This document shows, in pieces, positions 1 to 6,855 of a stretch of 10,048 bases of DNA (positions are counted from its first letter, which is position 1; each line of letters opens with the position of its first letter). Made by a program: the position numbers and the translations under genes. Below the pieces are notes generated by a model. It did no database searches. It worked only from the letters and a program-made list of their open reading frames with translations, and was not told the DNA's origin. The stretch lies in the NCBI GenBank assembly GCA_003024985.2, contig PXIH01S0000069.1. One strand, written 5' to 3'. Source of the stretch: Euperipatoides rowelli. Taxonomy: Eukaryota; Onychophora; Udeonychophora; Euonychophora; Peripatopsidae.

Positions 1-82
1 AAAAATGAACTTGAACTTGAGCAAGTTCTTTTCTTAGAGATGAACTTAGAACTTGAACTTGTTCTCTTTTAATATGAACTTT
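1..82. repeat. GAACTT hexamer array
   Basis: Six direct copies of GAACTT lie at 7-12, 13-18, 42-47, 49-54, 55-60 and 76-81. One inverted copy (AAGTTC) lies at 23-28, making a short stem with the copy at 13-18. Several copies are abutting (7-18, 49-60). The array runs to the left edge and may continue outside the window. It could be the end of a short satellite; no function can be inferred. Confidence 0.7.
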
Positions 83-144
83 TCCAATCACTGTTAATAC
101 GTTTATTAACAGAAACAAACTACAAAATACTAAAGTGCATTGAT

Positions 145-197
145 ATTATTCCTATTCATTCATAAATCCTACCTATTGTTCCTAATCAACCATAAAT
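145..197. repeat. Two-copy imperfect direct repeat, about 23 nt at 30-nt spacing
   Basis: The segments 145-167 and 175-197 match at 19 of 23 positions by eye, both beginning ATT-T-TTCCTA and ending CATAAAT. This is a small diverged tandem duplication in otherwise featureless AT-rich DNA. Confidence 0.5.
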
Positions 198-526
198 ACT
201 GAAGCGCAAGATTAAAAAACTTCTGTCCTTAGTTATGATGAATGCTTAAATTCATTTTTAAAATAATATATTGATTTGCGTGTGTAAAGGAACAGCTGAT
301 TTTTGTCGATGTAATATTTACTCTCGTAATATGACCTTTCTATTTTTAACAGTACAGGCCATGTTAGCATTATCTGAGCTTGGATTCCAATAACTTTTAC
401 ATAACTGGAACTAAACTGCATAAACAATACTATGACAGCAGCTCGTTGTCTACAAACAGGTAACATAAAAGCCTCAAACTAACCAAAGCTTTACATATAT
501 ATGTCAGCGTGGCGGTACACACTCCT

Positions 527-546
527 TGGATTGACAAGTCAATCCA
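527..546. repeat. Perfect 9-bp inverted repeat
   Basis: TGGATTGAC at 527-535 is exactly complementary to GTCAATCCA at 538-546, with the dinucleotide AA between. It is a perfect palindrome around a 2-nt spacer. It could be a dimeric protein-binding site or simply chance. Confidence 0.6.
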
Positions 547-625
547 GTCACAGAATAAAATAAATAGAAAACACGCTAGAATAATAATGTCATTCCAACC
601 AAGTGTGATCCTGAAATATACAGTA

Positions 626-660
626 TGTGTTACGTTCTTAACGAGTAAGAACATAACACA
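626..660. repeat. 15-bp hairpin with 5-nt loop
   Basis: Positions 626-640 pair with 646-660 around the loop ACGAG. Fourteen of 15 pairs are Watson-Crick. The exception (633/653) is C-A on the plus strand, which would be a G-U wobble in minus-strand RNA. The stem is too short for a typical microRNA precursor. Confidence 0.55.
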
Positions 661-875
661 CATGTAAAATAAAATCACAAGAATAATTTAGTATTAATTT
701 TCATATTGCCATTGTTTACAATCTGTGATTGATCAGATCACGCTATTATGACATTTACTATGAAATAGTTAAGACCTCATTAAAAAAGTAACCAATGTGC
801 AAATACACAGAGCTTATCCCCAGCACGAAAGAACCAATCTAACAAAACAAAAATGATAAACTATCAATTCACTAT

Positions 876-1042
876 ATAGTAAAGACAGAACAATTTTGGC
901 TTCAACAGATCATGAAATCTTCGACTAGATTTTAATAAGAAGATCTGTCGATGACAAAAACCAACTGTCAACAAAATAAAATAATTAAAGGCGTTCTATC
1001 ATGACCACCAATTAATAATTCAATTATTGGTTTTATTAAATG
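876..1042 (+). repeat. Diverged direct repeat, copy A
   Basis: This segment shares a series of collinear blocks with 1932-2092: ATAG-AAAGACAG near the start, GACTAGATTT, a CAA-AAAATAAAATAATT block, then ATGACCA-CAATTA-TAATTCAA and TTTTATTAA at the end. Small indels separate the blocks, and several blocks are above 80% identical by eye. The copies are in the same orientation and start about 1,056 bp apart. They may be old copies of one dispersed element, or terminal repeats of an element spanning 1043-1931. Confidence 0.65.
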
Positions 1043-1065
1043 AAAGATTGCATGATAAACCAAAT

Positions 1066-1076
1066 CCCCCCCCCCC
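1066..1076 (+). repeat. C11 homopolymer run
   Basis: Eleven consecutive C residues, followed by TCCT, stand out in a region where G+C is scarce. The run lies just right of direct-repeat copy A. It also opens a spurious glycine-rich run in the overlapping minus-strand frame (968-1198), which I do not regard as a gene. Confidence 0.9.
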
Positions 1077-1202
1077 TCCTTAAAGAAAAGATTTATCTTC
1101 GGATTAAATAACAAAAAAATTGAAAAGGAAAAAAAAAAAAAGCAGTAAACAATAAAAGATTGTTTGCTGGGATATCTATATAAACAGTTATCATCCACTT
1201 AC

Positions 1203-1345
1203 ACCAGCACAGGTGACATGGCTATTCTAGCATACATATCTCTATTCAATGGATAGTCAGATGGAACATGGAGCAAATTACCAGTATCCACAAGAAGTCT
1301 CAAAGTGTGGCAGTGAGGGTGGGAGTGTCCACATGGAAACTCAAG
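1203..1345 (-). CDS. Possible internal exon, function unknown
   Basis: On the minus strand this 143-nt block is open for 47 codons plus 2 nt and ends directly at a perfect GTAAGT donor (1197-1202). The preceding AG (1346-1347) would serve as acceptor but has only a weak pyrimidine tract. The translation starts with a Cys/His-rich segment (C-G-H-S-H-P-H-C-H, residues 5-13) and continues with L-L-V-D-T-G-N and a D-Y-P-L-N-R-D segment. It is compositionally varied, unlike the low-complexity frames elsewhere, and G+C is locally higher. I do not recognise the family. Against it: the plus strand is also open across much of the block, and 47 open codons can occur by chance. Confidence 0.28.
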
Positions 1346-1462
1346 CTACTTGAGCAATCTCTGTCATGGTTATCTTACTATCACATATGCCCACATCCCA
1401 GTAAGAAAAACAAATAAATACAATAAAAATGTGATTACATTGGCTTCTGTGCTTACATGCAG

Positions 1463-1529
1463 TCAAACCTCAAGGCAGGAAGCAGTCAGTGATTCTTCCC
1501 TATACAATAGCCTGGCGTCAGTCAGTCAG
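1463..1529 (+). CDS. Possible small plus-strand exon, function unknown
   Basis: A 67-nt block lies between CTTACATGCAG (acceptor-like, AG at 1461-1462) and GTAATT (donor-like, starting 1530). In one frame it reads as a polar, serine- and glutamine-rich peptide beginning Q-T-S-R-Q-E-A-V-S-D; a second frame is also open. If spliced to an AG at 1680-1681, the frame would stay open into 1682-1858. It conflicts in strand with the possible exon at 1203-1345, so at most one model is right. This is splice-site pattern matching only, with no family recognised. Confidence 0.15.
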
Positions 1530-1586
1530 GTAATTCTGAAACAATAACATGAGCAACAAAACTTGAGCCTTAAACCTGAGTCGTGA

Positions 1587-1881
1587 ATCCTCTATCAGCG
1601 GAAAATAAAAAGTAGAACTGGAAAAATAAAAGCGGCTATGGACAGATCTCACCCGACCCTCCAATTTTCATTGACGGTTAGAAACTTCAAGGAAACTGTC
1701 TACAACAAATGGCTAATGAAACATACAGTATAGTAGGGAATCCAATGATTCTAGCCAGAAATAGAGCATCACTACAATCTTCAGATGCAACTCTATCATT
1801 ATTTCCGCCAGCCGGGATTTGTGTAAAATTGAGACTCGAAGATTGTTGTGCACATATCTGACTCCTTGGAAGATAATTCAA
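1587..1881. other. Coding-like block of unresolved strand
   Basis: The plus strand has an open frame at 1587-1733 (48 codons and stop; it contains V-R-N-F-K-E-T-V-Y-N-K-W) and another at 1682-1861 (59 codons and stop). The minus strand has a 64-codon frame at 1687-1881. All three have varied amino acid composition, and third-position G+C is similar on both strands (about 20% by hand count), so I cannot choose between them. On the minus strand, an acceptor-like TTATCTTCCAAG (AG at about 1871-1872) and a donor-like GTATGT near 1726 would frame an exon. It may be an unrecognised exon or eroded transposon coding sequence inside the repeat-bracketed block. Confidence 0.25.
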
Positions 1882-1931
1882 GTGACTAAATAAAAATAGA
1901 AAGTTGCCACACTTTTTTACTTAACTGTTTT

Positions 1932-2092
1932 TATAGCAAAGACAGGAGAATTTATACATTGATAGGCTTCTTTGACTAGATTTAAATAATAATAATGACA
2001 ACAAGGCTGACAAAAAAATAAAATAATTGGAATAATTTTTAATTTCTATGATGACCATCAATTATTAATTCAACTATTATTTTATTAAGGGA
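1932..2092 (+). repeat. Diverged direct repeat, copy B
   Basis: Second copy of the repeat at 876-1042, with the same blocks in the same order and orientation. The similarity fades beyond 2092, although GTTATCAT recurs further right in both flanks (near 1188 and 2177), so the true repeat may be longer, roughly 300 bp. No target-site duplication could be identified. Confidence 0.65.
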
Positions 2093-2580
2093 TAGGTGGC
2101 CATATAAATCTATTTATCTATATCTATTGTAAGAAGCAGACCTAATGGCCGCCTAATGTCTACCACAGTAAAATTGGTTATCATAAGTTTTGTGCGCTAC
2201 AATAATTCATTTCCAAGATAAAAATAACGGATTTGAAACAATCTTTCTCATAATTTATAACTTATTCATATATATTAGACCTGTATTAACTTATTTTCAT
2301 ACTAAAAAAAAAAAAAAAAAAAAAAAACTAAAGACAATTTTGGTACAAAAACCTACAAGAGCGTGGAGGAGAAGCATGGAAATCCAATCGATTATATTTA
2401 TTAATATTTGAACAGGGGTAAATTATAGTAATATTTGGACATGAATAAATTTTCATGATCCAGTACAGTGACAGGAGGAAAAAAAATACCTTTTTCTAGA
2501 TTCACTGCAGTGAGAGAACATACGACCTTATTTAATTCACATTGTAAAGACTAGCCTAGCTTTTGTTCATTCATTTGTTT
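2093..2580. other. Non-coding stretch with long poly-A
   Basis: It contains a 24-nt A run (2304-2327) inside a meaningless 73-codon frame whose lysine run is that homopolymer. No exon, RNA gene or repeat family was recognised. A poly-A run can mark the 3' end of a retroposed sequence, but the sequence to its left shows nothing recognisable. Confidence 0.5.
2304..2327 (+). repeat. A24 homopolymer run
   Basis: Twenty-four consecutive A residues make this the longest homopolymer in the window. Shorter A runs lie at 3836-3852, 3965-3978 and 6379-6394. It is either a retroposon-type tail or a simple microsatellite. Confidence 0.9.
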
Positions 2581-2584
2581 ATGA

Positions 2585-2820
2585 TTGGAACGTAATCGTA
2601 AATTAGCGAGCGGTGACATCATAACAGATGAATCAACTAATTATGCATTATATTTATATTGTAATTACATGCATGATTGTCTTTTAAAAGACATTGTAAT
2701 CATGTATTTGCGTCACACCCGCTTCGTTTAGCTTTCACCTTTAAGTAGGATGTTTTATTTTATTAACCTTATTTATGTAGATATGGCGGAAGCTAGACCA
2801 AGGATTGTGTATCGCTCTCA
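2585..2820. promoter_or_regulatory. CpG-clustered candidate promoter
   Basis: About nine CpG dinucleotides fall in roughly 250 nt here (for example AACGTAATCG, GCGAGCGG, GCGTCACACCCGCTTCG, ATGGCGG, ATCGC). A hand count of the next 1,080 nt (3001-4080) gives four. The stretch contains TGACATCA (one base from the CRE TGACGTCA), TGCGTCA (a CRE half-site) and ATGGCGGAAG, which combines a YY1-type ATGGCGG with an ETS-type CGGAAG core. These combinations are typical of animal housekeeping promoters. No TSS can be proven, and the direction is unclear. Confidence 0.3.
2678..2693. repeat. Perfect 16-bp palindrome
   Basis: TGTCTTTTAAAAGACA is fully self-complementary. Flanking CATGATT (2672-2678) and AATCATG (2698-2704) extend the symmetry after a small asymmetric bulge. 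It sits inside the CpG-clustered candidate promoter and could be a dimer-binding site or chance. Confidence 0.65.
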
Positions 2821-2875
2821 TATTACAACTACCAGGGCTCTATGTAGCCTATATTATTTGTATTGTATAAAATAA
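2783..2875 (+). CDS. Possible short ORF or first exon after the CpG cluster
   Basis: An ATG within ATATGGCGGAAGC opens a 30-codon frame starting M-A-E-A-R-P-R-I-V-Y and ending in TAA at 2873-2875. Overlapping AATAAA hexamers follow at 2890-2899. The position just after a promoter-like CpG cluster and the YY1-type ATGGCGG context make a start codon plausible, but the peptide matches nothing I know. The ATG could equally be fortuitous, or the segment could be a short non-coding transcript or a terminal exon spliced at TTATGTAG (2773-2780). No strong splice donor is seen inside. Confidence 0.15.
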   Translation: MAEARPRIVYRSHITTTRALCSLYYLYCIK

Positions 2876-2889
2876 TGAAGCTTCAGTAC

Positions 2890-2899
2890 AATAAATAAA
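2890..2899 (+). terminator. Overlapping AATAAA polyadenylation-type hexamers
   Basis: AATAAATAAA gives two overlapping plus-strand AATAAA hexamers 15 nt after the short ORF. AATAAA is common by chance in this AT-rich DNA, so the call rests only on its position after the CpG cluster and ORF. Confidence 0.2.
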
Positions 2900-4250
2900 T
2901 ACCATATTTTTATCATCTGACTGGTTAGAACGACTGTCTTTATTTTATATTATTAGTGAGTATAATTCGTGGTTATATTCCTGGATACAAGTCTGGCAAT
3001 ATTCAAATTATTACTTTACATGACATTGTAATCTTTGGCTGCAACGTTTTAACAAGTTGGAGATGCTACAGAGTGAGTTTCGAGCTTACACTCACTCATT
3101 TCTTCTTTCTACAACAACTAATGTAAAATAGATAATACATTTCCCCCCTGCTGTACTATAACTTTTTCTTTATAATATATATTGATCTACACACAGCTGT
3201 TGTATAAAAGGAGAAATCTGGATACTTGCAAAATTATTATACACTAGATACAAATTAAAATGTGATACCAGGTATTGAAAATCTTTTTTTAAAAAAAAAA
3301 AACAGGTGGAAATTTTAAGAAAAAAATAAGCAAGTTTTAAATAATTACAAGGATTGATATTGTCAATTAGAAAAACATAAAATAAAAAATACTTTCACCT
3401 GTGTAGCATTTTTTTAAATAAAAAAACAAGTTATTGGTTGCCATACTTGCAAGCAGATAAAATGTTAAAAGTTTCAAGTAAATGTAGAGTTCGTAATGTA
3501 CAGACATTACAGTATGTACATATTATGAATAATCTGTGAATAATCATTAATTTTAATATTCAAGATTTTATTTAATGATTACAATATTTTTTACATTTTC
3601 AATGTTGCACAAATTTGACGAAAGATAAAAAAAAATTGAATGACATATTAACAATATTTGACTGAAAATTTGAATGCATGATAATGTAGTGTAATTAATA
3701 AAAAATAAAAAAAAAATACTGGTAGCCTTAATATTTTTTTAATTTTGAAATATAAGAGATTTGTGACAATAACTGAAATTGTTTCAGCCAAATTTAAATA
3801 AAGAGTAAAAAGTTAATAACATTTAGATGAAAGTGAAAAAAAAAAAAAAAAATCATATAAGTTAACATAGTGTGGAACATTTATCAAACAGGTATTTTTG
3901 AATTTAAGTGAGCTTTAGGCAATTAACAATGAAATATTAAACTTTAGAGTAAAAGGTGGGAGGCAAAAAAAAAAAAAATATTAATTCCTTTGAGAAAATA
4001 TATCATTTTTAAAATAAGGTACACATTAACAAACTCAGACAGACAATGAAATTAACTCTAAACATAAATTCCAAATACATTAACAGTCTTTGCTTTAGTG
4101 CCCTCTAGGGAATTATTTAGTAAATGCATTTAGTTACTGTATCCAAAAATATACAGTAATATTTGCTTTTATTTGAGCATTCAATAGTCTGCTAGAATCT
4201 TAAAATAATGATTTAAAATTAATGATGAATACAGTATATTAATAGTTTAT
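2900..4250. other. Long non-coding A-rich stretch
   Basis: No open frame worth keeping lies here. The plus strand is A-rich, with many A runs (near 3289, 3836-3852, 3965-3978), and CpG is nearly absent. A 7-bp stem with 4-nt loop (GTAATGT/ACATTAC, 3493-3510) is the only clear structure. I see nothing else; intron or intergenic DNA is the likeliest reading. Confidence 0.55.
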
Positions 4251-5050
4251 TTAGACAATGTGGACTATTGTAGGGGCAGAGCCTGTCTGTTATTGCCTCT
4301 TTGGCTGCATTGCTCTGTAAATACTTTATTTTTAAGTTTATTTTATCGTTTTTTTGGTTATTATTAATTTTCCAGTTCAGTTTATGTGATGAGTGTTAAT
4401 CTATTTTGTTTCCAAAGTTACAGTGGATATTACCATTTTGGAAACAATTTAATTATTCCCGATTGGATATCTAGGTGATTCCGGAGGCCTCGGATTATCA
4501 TTCTTCTACAGCTGTAATCATGTATTTATTATTATGTAAAAAATTGTCCATAATTCTGGATATTTTATTGTTTTACTTTCCATTTTATGTTTGAATTATC
4601 ATTTTATTGAGATCTTTCATCGTTTGTGATGGGTTTGCCTTGTCCTCTATTGCTTTTTTTTATCTACATTAACGTTAAATTGTGATGGCGGTCTTGTAAG
4701 GCTTTCGTCTACATAGGATTAAGTTAGTTCTAAAGTCATTTTTAATTGATACCATCTTATCTGTTCTGATTGTTTAGACTGATGCGATTGATTGTTTTCT
4801 GAACTTTATTATAATGATGGTATATTTTTACTTTTGATGTAGTCTGTTTCCATCTGGATTAGTTCTATTGACGCTGTATCATTTGACAGTTCCCATCGTT
4901 GACAGATCTCAATTTTATTTTCCAATCAAATATAATTTGTAATAAATGTAAATAAGACCTAAATCCTTTTGGGCCAGGGCTTGGTATTTTCATAACTCTA
5001 ATTATCATATTATTATATTTTTTGTTGCAGAATTTTGACTTTGTTGTGAA
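4222..5050 (-). pseudogene. Possible decayed coding sequence in an A/T-skew island
   Basis: On the minus strand this segment is A-rich and contains open stretches of 61 (4868-5050), 38 (4812-4925, another frame) and 58 codons (4222-4395), with shorter ones between. Polar, varied text such as W-E-L-S-N-D-T-A-S-I-E-L-I-Q and Y-L-Q-S-N-A-A-K-E-A-I-T-D-R-L looks protein-like. Frequent stops and frame changes would mean an old, broken gene or transposon. The plus strand is T-rich here while both flanks are A-rich, which supports an inserted block. I recognise no domain, and frames of this length are expected by chance, so this is weak. Confidence 0.2.
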
Positions 5051-6148
5051 CTATTTTGTGTATTTTAATTTTTTCAAATAAATAAATCTGATAATAATAC
5101 TTAAATTAAATAAACTGGATTAATTAGATTAAAAAATATATAAATCATTATATTAAAAGAAGAGGTAGAAACAATATAAATAAAGTAACACCTTGGTGAC
5201 TGAAACACGGGCTAATGTGGTTGATGTAAAGAAAAACTTAGGCAAATAATGGTTGAAGTGAGACATAAAACTAGGTTGAGAAGCTACAAACAGACTCAGT
5301 GCGAGAAAAACAAAGTCTAAGGAAATTATAATATGAAATATATTATTTTTTTAATATATTTTTCAAATATAAAGTAAAACGAATATTCTTAAATTCTTTT
5401 TTTTTATTCGAATATGACTTGAAGTATCCATTATTGCAAGCAAATATACAAAAATAGAGGTGTGGTGCTTCTCTAAGTATGCCGGTATATGCAAGGGTCC
5501 TTAAAGTTAGGGAACCTAAACCAGGGTATAACTGTATATAGTAAATACATATACTATACATTAGGTTAATATAAAGAGAATGTAATAAAATATTAGTAAT
5601 TATGAAACAAGTTCTCAACTTGGAAAATTCCTATAGAACTACAGTACATGTTAATATGAATAATGCAAACTTATTTATTATTAAAGCTCTCAATTAAATA
5701 GAAAACAAAATTCCAAGTCCAAACCTGTTTTTCTTTTTTCTAGTCTATTATAGAATAACCAAGTATGAAAACAAAGTCTTTGAGTTGGTGTGTGTTATAA
5801 GTGTTTGTATAATATCAGCTAAGTGTGAAATATGCAGCATTATATTATATATTTTCATATCAGGTAAAATCAAATGTATATTACAGGTATATATTTTTAT
5901 TAGTATCAGGGTAATGTGCTTGTAATTAACTAATGAATTGTTTTTGGTATACTGTGAATGATTTTGAATTTTTCATAATAAATGATTACTATAACTATAA
6001 AACTTGGTTAAAAAAATAGATAATTCCTTTAGTTCACAAGAATATATTGTATAATATATACAATACAATATAAAAAGTACATGCTATAAATTCATGGCAA
6101 AAATGAAGTTGAATAAAATCAACATTCTAAAATGATAAATATTACTGT
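5051..6148. other. Intron-like AT-rich stretch downstream of the helicase exon
   Basis: Presumed intron of the minus-strand helicase gene. The 91-codon minus frame at 5343-5618 is low-complexity (Y, I, L and K rich, with a lysine/asparagine tail) and is treated as chance. A possible frameshifted coding relic lies at 5184-5317. A small A/T stem (TATTGTATA 6045-6053 with TATACAATA 6057-6065) lies about 90 nt downstream of the donor site. The next helicase exon (motif IV region) was looked for and not found. Confidence 0.5.
6045..6065. repeat. 9-bp A/T inverted repeat near the donor site
   Basis: TATTGTATA (6045-6053) and TATACAATA (6057-6065) are exact reverse complements with a 3-nt spacer. 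In sequence this AT-rich it may be chance. Confidence 0.5.
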
Positions 6149-6154
6149 ATTTAC
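6149..6154 (-). promoter_or_regulatory. 5' splice site of the helicase exon
   Basis: On the minus strand the coding sequence ends GAAAAA and continues directly into GTAAAT, an acceptable donor (GT plus A-rich +3 to +5). The frame beyond it meets no recognisable helicase sequence, so I end the exon here. The codon phase is 0. Confidence 0.7.
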
Positions 6155-6337
6155 TTTTTCTTTATCTTTTTCACGTGATATGGACAGTACTAGGTTTTCT
6201 GGCACAGATGCATTATAAATGATGGCATCTTCTTGATCTGGGATTCCCAAATAATTGGCCACACTCTGAGCTTGATGAAGAGTAGCAGTGGCTGTCAATC
6301 CTAAGATACATCCAATCTTGAATTGATTTTTAAGGAC
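6155..6337 (-). CDS. RECQL4: Internal exon of a RECQL4-type RecQ DNA helicase (partial gene)
   Basis: Read on the minus strand, this 183-nt block is open for exactly 61 codons and carries I-L-G-L-T-A-T-A-T at residues 11-19, the motif III signature of RecQ-family superfamily 2 helicases. The rest covers the end of the first RecA-like domain and the linker to the second. A later V-P-E-N-L-x-L-S-I-S segment (about residues 45-54) resembles RECQL4; BLM and RECQ1 have an R-x-N-L pattern at this point. RECQL4 proteins are nuclear ATP-dependent 3'-5' helicases in replication initiation and repair. The exon is bounded by AG (6338-6339), preceded by a pyrimidine-rich tract, and by a GTAAAT donor (6149-6154), both phase 0. 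Motifs I, Ia, II (DEAH) and IV-VI must lie in other exons, which I could not find here. No frameshift or stop is present, so it looks intact. The RecQ assignment is very likely; RECQL4 over other paralogues is likely. Confidence 0.86.
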
Positions 6338-6375
6338 CTACAGCAATTTAAAATAGAGAGGAAGATATAAAAAAT
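6338..6375 (-). promoter_or_regulatory. 3' splice site and polypyrimidine tract of the helicase exon
   Basis: Read on the minus strand, a T-rich stretch is followed by TCTTCCTCTCTATTTT and then a few bases before TGTAG, placing AG at 6339-6338. This is a normal metazoan acceptor. It fixes the exon's first base at 6337 and leaves the helicase frame in phase 0. Confidence 0.75.
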
Positions 6376-6708
6376 TTCAAAAAAAAAAAAAAAATGACAG
6401 CTGAATTTATTCCTAATTTTATTTTTCAAATGGAAGAGTTTGTTTTAATTTTTCCTGAAAAGCTGTAAATGAATAATTAAATCATTTGGTTTCTAAAATG
6501 ATGTGAAAATCAAAGTCTATCATCAGAATATCAACTGTCAGAATATTTCCTATCATGCTCAGCGACAATATTTATCAGTGTGTTTTTCATTTCTAGTAAA
6601 ACCATTTTATTATTTTTTGAAAATATATGATTTAAAACACATTTATTTTAAAATAACATTAATTGAAAAAATTGTTTCATATCAGTTTAATTGTCTGCTA
6701 TTCTGTCA

Positions 6709-6855
6709 TCTTGTACATAAACTGTCTAAAGAACGTATTATAGAAATTAGTCCAGGCACAGTTAAAATTGAACAACAATTTCTCATATAAACACTTCCTG
6801 TGGCTATGATTGGTATGAATTTGTAATCTGATGAAGCAGTACACTGAATTTGCAG
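6709..6855 (-). CDS. Possible minus-strand exon, function unknown
   Basis: After an in-frame TAG (6856-6858), whose AG could be an acceptor, 49 codons stay open before TGA at 6706-6708. The translation is mixed in composition, for example S-S-D-Y-K-F-I-P-I-I-A-T-G-S-V and L-T-V-P-G-L-I-S-I-I-R-S-L-D. It lies upstream of the helicase exon in the same orientation, but it does not resemble RecQ sequence preceding motif III. No good donor is present except a weak GTACAA. A 95-codon plus-strand frame (6503-6790) overlaps it and is also unconvincing. Chance is the default explanation. Confidence 0.12.

Larger units (their letters stand above)
83..870. other. Non-coding AT-rich stretch with small inverted repeats
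   Basis: Minus-strand open frames of 77 and 82 codons occur at 233-466 and 430-678, but they are hydrophobic, low in complexity, overlap each other and resemble no family I know. I treat them as chance. The stretch holds the inverted repeats at 527-546 and 626-660 listed separately. No tRNA, rRNA or recognisable exon is seen. Confidence 0.5.

Noticed and set aside
233-678. Two overlapping minus-strand frames of 77 and 82 codons
   Set aside because: Hydrophobic, low-complexity translations with no recognisable domain. Frames of this length are expected by chance at this A+T content.
968-1198. 76-codon minus-strand frame with a glycine run
   Set aside because: It is built from homopolymer runs (poly-A giving Phe, C11 giving Gly) and has no coding character beyond them.
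1270-1300. V-D-T-G in the exon-like translation as a retroviral-type aspartic protease site
   Set aside because: The next residue is Asn rather than Ala or Ser, and the flap and second hydrophobic-Gly motifs are absent, so the tetrapeptide alone is not evidence.
2190-2411. 73-codon plus-strand frame
   Set aside because: It crosses the A24 run, which supplies its lysine stretch; the rest is AT-rich filler.
5343-5618. 91-codon minus-strand frame
   Set aside because: Tyr/Ile/Leu-rich with a Lys/Asn tail, no domain, and no supporting splice sites or context.
6172-6177. CACGTG E-box
   Set aside because: It lies inside the helicase coding exon and is explained by Ser-Arg codons.
6503-6790. 95-codon plus-strand frame, the longest in the window, starting M-K-I-K-V-Y-H-Q-N-I-N
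   Set aside because: The first residues faintly recall the start of a LINE endonuclease, but nothing after them does, and the remainder is low-complexity.
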